A stretch of DNA of 64,000 bases from Pseudoips prasinana (GCA_951640165.1 OX621257.1:4971201-5035200), one strand, 5' to 3'; counted from the first letter of the stretch, positions 11,081-21,690 are shown. A program made the numbers and translations. The notes: a model not told the origin generated them from the sequence alone.

Positions 11081-11850
11081 CGTTCAGGCTTCGAACCTTG
11101 GTACCAGTAAGGGTTTTTGGAGGCTTATGGAAAATCGCTAGAATGTTCTACATAATGCCGGAACAGGGGAGAAAGGATGGCTGATGAAAAGGACTTACAA
11201 AGTTCTTAATGCAAAAATTGACAATAAATTTTTCCAGATTAAAGAGAGTGAGATAGGTGGAAACGGGGATGGAAGCATTACGATTAATCTGTCATGTAGG
11301 TGAGGTTTTTCAAAAGAAAAATATGACTTTCGAAATGTTTGAAGTTTGGAACAATTTAGGGGTATATGGACGGAATGTTAAAGCAGAACGGTGAGTTTGA
11401 TTCGGGTGAGATTGAGGGCGAGTTGAGAGGTGTAAGTATGGGTAGAGGACTGAACGGCTGCAAGTGGTCAGTGAGGGTGAACGGTGCCAAGTGTTCCCTA
11501 CACATTGTGAAGTAGGTCGTGTAATTCAGGACTTTGGCGTTGGCAGTGCTCGTTACGGGGGCTCTGAAGGGCGCCACGTGTCGACTTTTAACGGGAGCTG
11601 GTCGCCGGGACTCTAGAGTGTGTGTGCGTTCCGTGATCTTGGTGGTGAGCCAACTGTTACTGTCAATGCCGATTAAGTTCCCTTGAAAACGCTAGTTTAT
11701 TTTCCAATCCTCTGACCCACCACGCGCCACAATATTTACCCTGAATTACGGTTAGAACTTCACTACGACACTAGCTCTTAGGGGCTGCTCGGAGTATAGC
11801 AGGCTTAACTGTACCTATGGTGCCTGCACCGTGGTACACAATTAGTGAAG
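11080..11850 (+). other. Element 2 interior, RNase H/linker expected but not readable
   Basis: Position predicts RNase H and the integrase zinc-binding HHCC domain. I see no convincing motif; if present, they are too decayed to read. Confidence 0.35.
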
Positions 11851-12585
11851 ATATCGCGGGGAGGCTTGATGGCGGGAGCGATGGTAGGAAGTACTTTTCA
11901 GTTATGATAAACTATTTTACTAGGTAAGTTCTTGAATATACTGCGCCTCTGGATGCAGCTTGTGTGCTTAGAACGTTGGAAAAGGCTGTTTGCGTGATTG
12001 GTGATCCGAAAAGGATTATTGCGGATTGGGGCAGATGTTGCTTGGGCGCAGACTCCAAACAATTTTGTAGTAACCATAGTATGGGGCTTCACCTCATAGC
12101 TGCTGGCTCTACTGGTCGGGTGGAGTGGTTCATGCGCGCGGTGAAGTGTATTCTTGTGATGGTTGAGAGTAGCCTTAGAGAGGAGCATGGCGTGGTGGGC
12201 TTCCAGAAGTTCAATTGACTTTGAATGATACATGGTTTGGGGTTACAGGTTGCACACCAACAGAACTTATGTTTGGTATACAATCGCGATCGGTACGCGT
12301 AGTTGGTGTGACCTCGCATCCCGACCATGAATTTCGTTTAGTTAGTTATAAACAAAATTCGGAATATTGCACGTGCAGCTGGTTCAAAAGTGGAGGGTTT
12401 CAACCGTTGTGAGGCGGCAACGGAACCGTTCTTTAAAGGTAGTTTTGTCTTCATAACGTGTGGCGAGGGATGCCAACTAGATTTAATAGAAAATTCAAGG
12501 GCTACTTCATCATAACTAGTGTTTTGGATAATGACAGATTTGAGTTAAAAAGCATTGATTGGTCTAGTAATTTGGTTTGCAAAAA
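11850..12585 (+). pseudogene. Ty3/Gypsy integrase relic of element 2
   Basis: Readable blocks include YFTRYVLEY (after the first catalytic Asp region), GDPKRIIADWGR (second Asp block; the usual Arg after the Asp is Trp), and HLIAAGSTGRVEWFMR. The last is the Glu-containing block and has lost several residues. TGCTPTELMFG follows, then a C-terminal F-G-YFIITSVLDNDRFELK resembling the GPY/F-type tail. TPTELMFG is a strong Gypsy-family signature. Frameshifts and small deletions show it is non-functional. Confidence 0.8.
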
Positions 12586-12589
12586 AATG

Positions 12590-13220
12590 AGTGTGACGCC
12601 CGGGAGCGGTGGAGGCTTTTGAGTTGGGGGATTTGACCGGTTGGTGTGGTATTTGTGTGCATGAAGTGTAGTTGTTTATGTATGTAGGTATGTGCTGGCA
12701 GGGGAAAGGTGGTGTATGTGTTGTAACGGTTGTAAGTATTCCGTGGTGCTGGCTCTGCTTAGTTTGGAAACCGAAACGGGTGGCCGTGTGTGAATGATAT
12801 CCCAGATTCTTTGAGATATTATAGTTATGGTTTGAAGACGGTCGAGACGGCGGTTTGTGTAATGGGAGATGGATCATCTAATGATGAGGGGATACTGAGA
12901 CTGCTGTGGTTCGCACAGTCTTATTTAACGAGTTGTATGGGTTTGAAAGAGCTGACTTGTGAGGGTTGATGTACCATAATAGATACCTGTAAGTTGGAGA
13001 TGGGTATTGGTGGAGAAAAAATAGAGCCGGATCTAAAGGTTCAGTTACGAGCTTAAAAATGTGCTAGCGGTGAGTGCTTGGTCTCAGGGACTGACTTATA
13101 TTGGTCGACGTTTCGAATGGAAGCACTGCGCTACATGTATGGCCTATGAGAGTTCGATGATGTGGCCTGTGAGGGGTCGGTTAAGTGGTGATTGAAGGGT
13201 TGTCCGGTCCACGTCATCGT
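12590..13220 (+). other. Element 2, post-integrase spacer
   Basis: GT-rich on the plus strand and without a convincing coding motif. It separates the integrase relic from the minisatellite. No env-like signal was recognised. Confidence 0.4.
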
Positions 13221-13224
13221 ATAT

Positions 13225-13925
13225 GATAACGGCTGGTCGAAGGGACGCCTGACAAATGGAAGGGCACTAAGACGTTGTTCGGTTCAGAGATGGAAATGGT
13301 AAAGCTGGTCGAAGGGACGGTGTTGTCCGGTCCATGCCATTGTGGGCTGGTCGAAGGGACGCATTTGTCCGGTCCATAAGTGGAGGTAGTGAAGCTGGTC
13401 GAAGGGACGATGTTGTCCGGTCCATGCCATTTTGGGCTGGTCAAAGGGACGCATTTGTCCGGTCCAGAAGTGAAGGTAGTGAAGCTGGTCGAAGGGACGA
13501 TGTTGTCCGGTCCATGCCATTGTGGGCTGGTCGAAGGGACGCATTTGTCCGGTCCAGAAGTGGAAGTAGTGAAGCTGGTCGAAGGGACGATGTTGTCCGG
13601 TCCATGCCATTTTGGGCTGGTCGAAGGGACGCATTTGTCCGGTCCAGAATTGGAGGTAGTGAAGCTGGTCGAAGGGACGGTGTTGTCCGGTCCATGCCAT
13701 TGTGCGCTGGTCGAAGGGACGCATTTGTCCGGTCCAGAAGTAGAGATAGTGAAGCTGGTCGTAGGGACTGTGTTGTAAGGTCTATGCTCTTGTGGGCTGG
13801 TCGAAAGGACGCATTTGTTCGGGCCAGAGTTGGAATAAGTGGGGTTAATCGCAGAACAGGTGTTGTTCGGTTGTTCTTGCCTTCGCGGGCTGGTCGAGGA
13901 GACAAATTTGTCTAGCACTAAGATG
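13225..13925. repeat. 90-bp minisatellite, about 7.5 units
   Basis: The marker gcatttgtccggtcc recurs exactly every 90 bp (13361, 13451, 13541, 13631, 13721) and in altered form at 13811. Each unit is two related half-units opening ctggtcgaagggacg. Because 90 is divisible by three and the unit lacks stops in several frames, long overlapping ORFs appear on both strands (for example 13214-13930 minus and 13334-13915 plus). These are shadows of one repeat. The array lies between the integrase relic and the 3' LTR. Confidence 0.95.
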
Positions 13926-14142
13926 ATCATGAATATGACCTTACGTTAATGGTTAAGGAGATGTACATTTGTGCGAGGCGTTGAGCCTGAGGCTTTGAGG
14001 TTGTTATTTAGAGCCGTAGTATAGTAAAACTAAACGATGAGTAGAGTATGGTCAGGCTGGTCGAGCGATGCTGATTGCTTATGTCTTAGTCCGTCATAAA
14101 TGCTCCATTGCGCCCGAGGACGGGCGATAGTCAGTATGGCCG

Positions 14143-15657
14143 TGACGGCGCAGCCGTGGCGCTACCTACAGAACTACATAGATAAGAGTGATAGGTCGGT
14201 GTCACTCTGGTGGAACGTCGAACGGGCGGCCATCTTAACGTCACTATTGCTTGGAGACGTTATAGTGATCGCATATTATCGACGGATCGCCGTAATTGAA
14301 ATTAAAATCTAACTTACTTAGTGATTTGGTGACGCATTAAACATAGTTGATTGATTTTGCTGAATAATTGATTGCTAAAATTCAAAATTCAAAATTCAAA
14401 AGTCGTTTATTCCGTTAAAATATTACATTTGTGTGGAATCGTTAATTTTTTTTTACCCTACCGTGCAGTGCATGACGTGGCAGCTACTGAGAAACACTGC
14501 CAGAAAACTCAGTAGGAATCCTTTTTTAAAAATATATATTTCTTAAATAAATTTACATTGTATTTAAATGTGTTAATTTAGAGCGACTCAATCCCAAGCT
14601 GTTTTGTCACTTAAATAATCAGAAGTTTTGTAATAAGCCCTGCTACACAATTTGGCTTTTATAATTCTTTTAAACTTATTCATAGACATTTCTCGGATAT
14701 CACTGGGAAGTTTGTTATAGAATCTTATACATTGCCCCATAAAAGAGTTACTTACTTTGTGGAGACGGGTGGTATGTAACACAAAGTTATGCTTATATCG
14801 AGTATTTATATTATGAGTATCACTCCTTTTACAGAAGGAGTCTTTATATTTATGCATATAAATTAGATTCTCATATATATACTGACATGCTACAGTCAGA
14901 ATGTTAATCTCTTTAAACTTCTCTCTCAAAGATTCTCGCGGACCAAGTTTATATATTGCTCTTACAGCTCTTTTTTGCAATACAAATATGGTGTTAATGT
15001 CCGCAGCGCTACCCCAGAGAAGAATTCCATAGGACATTATACTATGAAAATAACTGAAATAAACCATTCTAGCTGTATCCACATCAGTAAGCCGTCTTAT
15101 AGTTTTAACAGCATATGCAGCAGAACTTAATTTGCCTGATAGTTTTTCTATTTGTGGGCCCCATTGTAGTTTTGAATCAATTGTGATACCCAAAAACACA
15201 GTTGACTCAACAGGGGTCAATCCAGCTCCATTAAGCTGTACATTGGTAGCCACCTGTTTCACATTAGGTGTAGAGAATTTTATGACTTTAGTTTTCTTGT
15301 CATTTAGCAAAAGATTATTAGCATTAAACCAATGAACAACTTTAGAGATTGCGTCATTTACTTCGTCAAAATTGCGTAATTGTCGATTTATTTTAAACGT
15401 CAATGAAGTATCATCCGCAAACAAAACAATCTCATGTTTATCCCTTACATAGTAGGGTAAGTCATTTATATAGATTAAAAATAAGAATGGGCCGAGAATC
15501 GATCCCTGTGGAACGCCCATTACCACTGGGGATCCCGCAGATTTTTTACCATTTATATTCTTAAATTAACTGCCTGCATAACCTCACCTAATAATAAATG
15601 ATAAATTAGGAAAATAGTGTTCCAGGCATGTCTCCGTATACCCCTGACGAGCCGTTA
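14143..15657 (+). repeat. 3' LTR of element 2, split by a LINE
   Basis: The left part 14143-14378 and right part about 15554-15657 together match the 5' LTR. The LTR ends at GAGCCGTTA, followed by TACT. About 16 bp of LTR (ggaagtgaagtccgcc in the other copy) is missing at the insertion point, which suggests a small target deletion when the LINE inserted. Confidence 0.9.
14379..15553 (-). pseudogene. CR1/Jockey-group LINE, 5' truncated, RT 3' half open
   Basis: On the minus strand the frame is open from the truncation point to 14588 without a stop. Blocks seen are GVPQGSILGPFLFLIYINDLP, LFADDTSLTF (catalytic Asp pair), LNDKKTKVIKFS, STVFLGITIDSKLQW, then the CR1-like C-terminus (LWGSAADIN, QKRAVRAIYKL, FYNKLPSDIREM). 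The element ends in three tttgaatt-type repeats at 14379-14400. Only the upstream RT fingers and endonuclease are lost, at the 5' truncation. The lack of internal lesions makes this a recent insertion. Confidence 0.85.
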
Positions 15658-15661
15658 TACT

Positions 15662-15910
15662 TATATTATATATTTCCAAAAATAAACGAATTAAAGACAA
15701 ATTACACACAGACCCAGAACATTTATTCGTAGTCGTCACATAAATATTTGGCCTGGGTGTGGATTGAACCCACGACGTCTGGCTAAGCAGCAACCACTAG
15801 ACCAATAGCTGAGTAAAAAAAAAAGTATTTTTTTTAAAGACGACGCCCATATTAGGGAATTTAATCCCTGTGTCGCGGGGTACTTTACAAACATATCATA
15901 GACGAACACA
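15662..15910 (-). mobile_element. Two SINE scraps
   Basis: 15690-15800 resembles a tRNA-derived SINE head on the minus strand, with a B-box-like gggtgtggattgaacccacg in plus orientation. 15836-15905 is the 3' part of SINE-C (gtcgcggggtactttacaaa). Each is partial. Confidence 0.6.
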
Positions 15911-16326
15911 AATTACATAAATATTGTTTAATTATTGTAATTTATTTTGTGCCGCTAAAAGTAACTATTCAAATCGAATTCAATTTATTAAAAGTAAATA
16001 TAACTATTACAATAAGTACTTTGTAACCATGTTTCGATCAAATAAAGTATTCATTTATCCAAAACTTATTTCACAAGGTTTTAACGGTGAGAATTGAAAT
16101 AATACTTGAGAGTTGAAAGACCCTTTAAGACCCAATTAAAATTGAGCAGTCGAATATAAAATTTACAAGAAAATGATCCTGCTTAGGTTTAATATTAGCC
16201 TTAAATTCTACCTCACGGATAAAATAAGCTAAAACGGTTTTTATTCACATTAAAATTTAAAAGGCGCTTGTAAATAGTCAGAATATGGATTGAATATTAA
16301 AAGTTAGCTATGTTTCATTCTAAGTA
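15911..16326. other. No gene seen
   Basis: AT-rich and intron-like. A short piece at about 16235-16275 (gtttttattcaca then ggcgcttgtaaatagtcag) is the tail of the LINE family better seen at 21265 and 33815. Confidence 0.5.
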
Positions 16327-16442
16327 CAGACGCCAGCAGTCAAATTTCTTTTATAGATTTTCAACTTTATCACAATAGCATAAGGTTCACTTTCAATTTG
16401 GGAAATTTGACAGATTGGGGTAGCTTGATGTGCTGGCGTCTG
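16327..16442. mobile_element. MITE-1 copy, one arm shortened
   Basis: Begins CAGACGCCAGC and ends GCTGGCGTCTG, with TA on each side (16325-16326 and 16443-16444). The left arm has lost the atcaagctacccca stretch present in the right arm, probably by internal deletion. Confidence 0.85.
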
Positions 16443-16801
16443 TACAAATAGATTTAATAGGTCTGTGACTCATAATTGATCTGAAATGTATGGGTCGTGT
16501 GACTTTGAGCGACAGAATATGAAGTATTGACGTAAGAGAGCGTTGTGGTGTAAAAGAGATCACAAGAAATTATACTACATATAATAAAATAGATACTACA
16601 ACCGAGATGGGCTTTGAAGAGGACGGTTAAAAATAGAACGACACTATTGAAATTGTGATGTTAGAGACGTCGAAGAAGACGTAGCCTCAAGTAACGTAGT
16701 CAATGGTGTCAATGTCTTATTCTATTGACTATTTAAGTAAACTTTTACCAAACAACTGGAAAAGGCCAGATAAGAAAGGGATACTTAAAATATATACTTA
16801 C
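16443..16801 (-). other. Intron downstream of the receptor exon
   Basis: The splice donor lies at 16801-16800 (minus GTAAGTAT). No other coding element is seen in this stretch. Confidence 0.5.
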
Positions 16802-17246
16802 AGAGCTCCTTCCCAAGCACCCAAGTCTCCGGCTTCGAGTTGACTTCCACGAGCACCGTTGGAGTACACACCAACAACACCATCAGATCAGCTATGCTCA
16901 AGTTCACCAAGAATATATTAGTGCTGTTTCTCATATCCTTAGTCTTAAGTATCACTATTGGCACCATCACGTTCCCAATCACTCCTAAACACATTATCAC
17001 TATGCAGAATGTCATCGAAGTCACTTTTATGTAATACGGAATCTCTGCATACTCTGTAAAGTTACTTGACATTCCGAATGTCGTGTTCGAAAGATTCGTC
17101 TTGATATTCGAGTGTTCGTATTCGAAATCCACAGTGTCGGTAGTGCAATTTTGTGTTGCATTTTTATAGTAGAATATAGAACAATTATTGTATTGTGTCG
17201 TGTTCACATAGGGCGTTGTGTGTGTGAGATTGGTTGTTGAAATCAT
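16802..17246 (-). CDS. ETHR: First coding exon of a class A GPCR, probably ecdysis-triggering hormone receptor
   Basis: The ATG at 17244-17246 is supported by an in-frame TAA 15 bases upstream. Residues 1-72 form an extracellular tail with eight N-X-S/T sequons. TM1 spans roughly residues 73-100 with the GN motif (91-92), followed by a short loop KTKDMRNSTN. TM2 is about 109-133 with NLSIAD carrying the conserved Asp (120), then the loop containing TWVLG. The exon stops after the first base of Cys149 at a consensus donor GTAAGTAT, so the intron is phase 1. TM2 and the loop (ADLMVLLVCTPTVLVEVN, ETWVLG) match my memory of insect ETH receptors, which are Gq-coupled neuropeptide receptors that trigger the ecdysis sequence. 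A related TRH/neuromedin-type receptor is the alternative. TM3-TM7 are not in the window. They should lie at lower coordinates, beyond position 1. Confidence 0.72.
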
Positions 17247-17335
17247 GTGTTTGTCAGTGCATTATTCACATTGTTCTTATTAGGTTAGTATAGCTGCATT
17301 TTTTAATGGAGTTGGATCTGAAACAAAGAAAATAA
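17247..17335 (-). other. 5' UTR part of the receptor exon and its splice acceptor
   Basis: On the minus strand tattttctttgtttcag ends at 17318: a pyrimidine-rich tract plus AG. The exon would begin at 17317, leaving a 71-base leader before the ATG. This predicts at least one further 5' non-coding exon at higher coordinates. The acceptor is called by eye. Confidence 0.5.
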
Positions 17336-17564
17336 TACGTTAATTAAGTGAAGTATGTATAAGATATGTTTTATGTTAAATGCAATAAAAATCAGATCAA
17401 TAGATGTGCGCGTCCGATTTAGATCCGCCGAATCGGTTATACATCGATTGATCCGAGTCTTCCTTAGACGAATAAACTTAGTTACGAAAACGGACCATAC
17501 ACCTAAGTTTGCTTAATAAGGAGTGCAGAATCATCACTCTTTTAAAAAAAATCAAGTCATATTA

Positions 17565-17710
17565 ATAATAATATCCTAGGACATTATTCACACACGGCCA
17601 ACTGATCCCAAACTAAGCAGAGCTTATACTATGGAAACCAGATAACTGATGTACTACATGTACTACTTTCCTTTTGTAAATACATACTTATATACATAAT
17701 TACAGGGCGG
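17565..17710 (-). mobile_element. SINE-B copy, 3' part
   Basis: The plus strand shows the reverse complement of the family end: cctaggacattattcacaca, then ggccaactgatcccaaacta and agcagagctt, then aaatacatacttatataca. The tRNA head is missing. Confidence 0.75.
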
Positions 17711-18038
17711 TTATTAATTCTAATTTACAATACATACGTTACATCGATAGAAATAAATGACACTAAAATTGGATATTTAAAATAAGTATTGCTTCACTTC
17801 TAGCTCAGGTATAACAATAGTATAGGACCCACATTTATTGCATTTATATATCTTCTAGAAACGGCAAGAGCGTACCACGCTTGAAGATAAAAAATAGCGC
17901 ATTTTATTAAGCCCTTAGACAACTTTTATATTATATTTTCTTATCTTAACAGTATTTATCCAATTATATTATTAGCATAGAATAATAATTACAAAACATA
18001 ATATATAGCAATATATGTTACAATTCGTCGGCAATGAT
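17711..18038. other. No gene seen
   Basis: AT-rich sequence between two SINEs. No ORF or repeat was recognised. Confidence 0.4.
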
Positions 18039-18290
18039 GGTCTCTGTAGCCTAGTTGGTAGTGCTCCTGCCTACAAAGCTGGTTGGTCGTGGGTTTGAAT
18101 CCCGGTAAGTGCAAATATTTGTGTGATGAGCACGAATATTTGTTTCTGAGTCATGGATGTTTTCTATGTATATAAGTATTTATCTATCCATATAAGTATG
18201 TATATCGTCGCCTGGTACCCACAAGCTTTGCTTAGTTTGGGGCTAGGATGATCTGTGTGACATTGTCCCTAGATATTATTATATTATTAT
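18039..18290 (+). mobile_element. SINE-A copy 1
   Basis: tRNA-like head with A box tagcctagttgg and B box gggtttgaatccc. Then the family body (gtgatgagcacgaatatttg, tctatccatataagtatgta) and the 3' part tttggggctaggatgatctg. Tail rich in TTA/TAT. It differs from the consensus at several bases (for example ctctgtag for caccgtag). Confidence 0.9.
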
Positions 18291-19599
18291 AGATATTCTA
18301 AATAGATCTGTAGTATTATTATTATTTTTAGTGGTTGTGCCGCGAATTTGTCCAATATAAATAAAAAAAATTCTTTGTCACTTGATATTAATTTCAAAGC
18401 ATATTAAGTGCAACGCCGTTTTTGTCTGCGACTATTACATACAGATGACAGAACAAAAAGCAACAGCTTAGCTGCACGCATAAAAGTCAGAAGTGAACCT
18501 TGATGCTCTTCAATTCCTGTGGCGTCACATCTATTCCGTCTCTGGTTATTACCAAGATGAATTTCTCATCGTAACACGTTAAATTCTCAAAGTAATTAGT
18601 ATGATAACGCCTCTCCGTAATTTTAGGGGTTAGAGCAATTCTGGCTTACTCATTTACTCCAGAATTTTGTTTAAGATGAATAATTTGTTTTTAGGTGGCT
18701 TTGAGGCATTTGAGGGTTTAATTTGTGTTTGGATTGGATGGAATTTTAATTTAAATATATGTAGAGTTGTTGGTCTTAAATATTTTAAATATCCCATTTG
18801 ATATGGTGGTGACGGAGAATTTTGCGGTGAAGGAATTTTAATTAATTCGAAGTATGTATTTTAATATTATTTAGTAGTTATTTTTAATGTTATGCCTCAT
18901 AAGTTATTTTTGGGTTAGTAATAAGTTACATAGTAGTTAAATGATGGCGTCTGTTTTTCGTGAGCATGATCACAGTTAAGACTAGACTGGCCATTGTGGA
19001 GATTCTTAAGGAAGGCATTTGTCCAGCAGTGGACACATTTTTTACTGTATGGTGATGATGAAGGTGGTAGCAGATACAAAATCATGTCAGACAGATTAAT
19101 TTAATTTAATGTTTTTGGTGAAAATATAGAGTAAGTCTAGCTCTAGGACTAAAAGTAGACTAGGTTTCTTCGTACATCTTAAGTCTGCAAACAAGCATAC
19201 GAACCACTTGATAAAAAAGGTTTATGATGGGTTGTCAGTTCCATAATTCATTATTAAAAATATTGCATTACCAATAGTTATTTTTCAAGAAATACTGATT
19301 TTAATCAATATCTAATTTAAAAGATAATCATAAAAATCAATAAACGATGATTATAAATTATGGTAACTGAATGAAATGAATACTGAAGAATAGTGTTCGT
19401 GTCGCAGCGCTGTGAAACTTTAACTAATGAATATAAATTAAAAAGTATATAATAAAAATGATTCCTTAAAACACTATCTATTAAAATGGTCCGAAGTCAT
19501 CCTTTTGTAAAATTATTAGAAAAATAAAAAAAACTATATCGACCAAAAGAAAATTATTTCTCAAATTTTCATGGATTTTCACTAATAACATTTTTATTT
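18291..19599. other. Long stretch without a gene
   Basis: AT-rich single-copy-looking DNA. The only item recognised is a decayed RTE-like 3' end at about 18985-19065 (gtggagattct, gcatttgtccagcagtggac, then gatgatgaagg). Confidence 0.5.
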
Positions 19600-20055
19600 T
19601 TGGTTCTTCGACTTAATGTGGTCTTCAAAAAAGTTGCAGATAATTTTATATGGAACAAAAAATGTTGACAATTTGTTGTGACCCTTTTTCCAAGATGGCG
19701 GCCGTGGGAGAAGGGTAGCAACCTCACAAACTTGAATAACTTTAAACTGGCATCAGTTTAAAGTTCCCCTTGATATTTAAAAAAAATCCAGCTAAGTGCA
19801 AGTAGCACTCGCGCACGAAAGCATCCTTACCATTATCTATAAAAACGAGTAAAACATTCACGTTTGTTGTATGGAAGCCCCCTTAATTTTTTAGTATTTG
19901 TTGTTATAGCGGCAACAAAAATACGTTATCTGTGAAAATTTCAACTGTCTAACTATCACAGTTCATGCGATACAGCCTGGTGACAGGCGGACAGACCGAC
20001 AGCGAAGTCTTAGTAATAGGGTCCCGTTTTACCTTTTGGGTACCGAACCCTAGAA
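19600..20055 (+). repeat. Dispersed repeat of the ggtcccgttttacc family
   Basis: Contains ccaagatggcggccg, gctaagtgcaagtagcactcg, acagcctggtgacagg, and the end block aatagggtcccgttttacc with gggtaccgaaccctag. I recognise this block as a widespread insect repeat, likely a LINE 3' region, but cannot assign a clade. A second copy with gctaagtgcgagtcggactcg lies at about 35300. Confidence 0.6.
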
Positions 20056-20219
20056 ATGAAATTTTATCCTTTGAAAAATGCATGCTAAGCCCAAAATAAT
20101 ATGTGACAGTGATATTAAAGGGCAGATACCTTATTCTATCAGTTTATTATTATCAAGCACCAAGACAAGAAGACTATCAATAAATATATATCGGACTAAA
20201 CGGTCTCCGTCTAATGTTT

Positions 20220-20268
20220 CTGCGTGATTTAGAATGCACGTTAAGCTGTCGGAGTCATTAGGTAATAG
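20220..20268 (+). repeat. 5S-SINE scrap
   Basis: gcacgttaagctgtcgg is the block following the 5S-like head in the copies at 28500 and 43765. Only this tail segment remains. Confidence 0.5.
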
Positions 20269-20274
20269 TCCTCG

Positions 20275-21113
20275 TACTAACACAGTGGCGCGCACGGCTT
20301 GAGTTGCGCCTGAACGCGCGCCAACGTGCCGTCGGTGCTATCCTGCCTCATCTCGAGGCCTGGGTGGGAAGGAATGGCTATGTCACCTACAGACTGACTC
20401 AGATACTCACCGGACACGGGTGTTTCGGTGAGTATCTGTGCCGGATCGGCTGAGAAGTGACGACACATCGTCACCATTGCGGGAGCGAGCTGGACTCTGC
20501 CCAGCATACGCTGGAGGAGTGCCCGGCCTGGGAGGCCGAGAGACGAGTCCTGGTCGCTGAGATCGGACGGGATCTTTCGCCGCCAGCAGTCGTGTATGCG
20601 ATGCTGGCTGGCGACTCCACCAAATGGGACGCCGTGGTCTCCTTCTGCGAAGCAGTCATGCTCCAGAAGGAGGCCGCCGAACGGGATCGGGAACGAGCCG
20701 ACCCCGCTCGTAGACGGAGGAGGCGTCGGGGCGGCGGCGGCAGCCGTTAGCCCTACTCCCCTCGGGGTTGCGGTGGCAGTATGAGAAGTGTCCTCTACTG
20801 CCGCCATGTGCAAGCAGCCCCGGGAAGACAGCGAACTGTTTGTGGCGCAGTCGCTGTGCCGTACTGGCAGGAGTCGGCCAATGGGGAGGGCAACCCACAG
20901 CTCTCCCCGGGTGCGTGTCCGGACCATCTGGGACACGGCGCAAAAGTGGGGCACCGGAGCAGCATACGCCCGTTCCCGGGGCTCCCCGTATCAGGCGCCA
21001 GAAGAAGTCCACGGCAGGTTAGGTTTAGTCGGTGGAGTCCGACATACCCACCCGTAGACACTTTTTGCGGGTGGCATGCATTAGCATTCCCCCTGCCTTA
21101 TCAAAAAAAATAA
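20275..21113 (+). pseudogene. R1-clade LINE 3' end: ORF2 C-terminus and 3' UTR
   Basis: Much more GC-rich than its surroundings. Translation gives LNARQRAVGAILPHLEAW, YRLTQILTGHGCFGEYL-RIG, a frameshift, then HCGSELDSAQHTLEECPAW and a C-terminal Arg/Gly-rich tail ending at the stop near 20750. GHGCFGEYL plus the CCHC-like finger before ECPAW is typical of R1-group ORF2. The first finger Cys appears to be Arg. About 350 bases of GC-rich 3' UTR end in an A-rich stretch at about 21103-21115. It is 5' truncated and not functional. Many overlapping ORFs here are GC-content shadows. Confidence 0.75.
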
Positions 21114-21264
21114 AAAAGGTAATAGTCCTACTGGGTGTCTTCCACAACTTTGACACTAGAGTTTTAACTGTTCATTCCAGGAAGAAAAAGGAAGGCTGCT
21201 ATATCACTTACTATCCAGACAATAAAACCTATATTAGCGTATCACTAAGCTACAGTCTAAACAC

Positions 21265-21690
21265 TGGCATAAATAAATAAAATAAATAAAAAAGGTTTTT
21301 ATTCACGTAGACTTTACAAAAGCGCTTGTAAATAGTCGGAACATGTTTGTAGTAATATAATTAAGTATACATAATTATTTCTAGTTACATAGATATTTCG
21401 GTACACGGATTGTATGCAAACATTTATAAAATTTATTTTATAATAGTAATGATATTTACTTAGCTTGTATTAAATTATTGTCAAAAAGATTATATTTAAG
21501 TATAACTATATTTACTACTATATTTTTTTTATTGTCTGAATGGTTCTGCCTATATCAAGGAACGAATTCAATACTATTATTATTAGAATTTTCTTACAAA
21601 TATGAGAGAAAAGCAAAACGAAGCGAGTTTTCTCGAGAAATCCTATCCTACGTCTTAGGATTTTCAAGTCCTTGTCATAAACTAAACTAA
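21265..21690 (-). repeat. LINE 3' UTR repeat ending aataaaaacctttttta
   Basis: On the plus strand it starts aaaaaaggtttttattcacg, then gcgcttgtaaatagtc and cattatttctagttacatag-like text, and includes attgtctgaatggttctgcc. Colinear copies sit at 33815-34130 and 35700-35880, with a scrap at 16235. Poly(A)-like tails on all copies suggest a LINE 3' UTR; the clade is unknown. Confidence 0.6.

Larger units (their letters stand above)
7035..15657 (+). mobile_element. Ty3/Gypsy retroelement 2, full length but decayed
   Basis: The LTRs at 7035-7403 and 14143-15657 (the latter interrupted) begin TGACGGCGCAGCC and end GAGCCGTTA. TACT flanks both ends (7031-7034 and 15658-15661). The primer site TCAGAAGTGGGATCC follows the 5' LTR and fits the 3' end of tRNA-Leu. 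Interior relics come in Gypsy order: gag start, zinc knuckle, RT connection region, integrase. Later LINEs sit at about 8595-10680 and 14379-15553. The 1.5 kb between integrase and 3' LTR holds a minisatellite and no env-like gene. Protease and the RT catalytic core are missing. Confidence 0.85.

Noticed and set aside
13214..13930. Five long ORFs on both strands (up to 238 codons)
   Set aside because: All arise from one 90-bp stop-free tandem unit. No start context, domain or splice signal supports a gene.
2583..15661. One large composite provirus 2587-15657
   Set aside because: The two LTR families differ, lie in opposite orientation and have separate target duplications, so they are two independent insertions.
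20277..21113. Several overlapping ORFs on both strands
   Set aside because: High GC content lengthens random ORFs. Only the plus-strand R1-like C-terminus has recognisable motifs.
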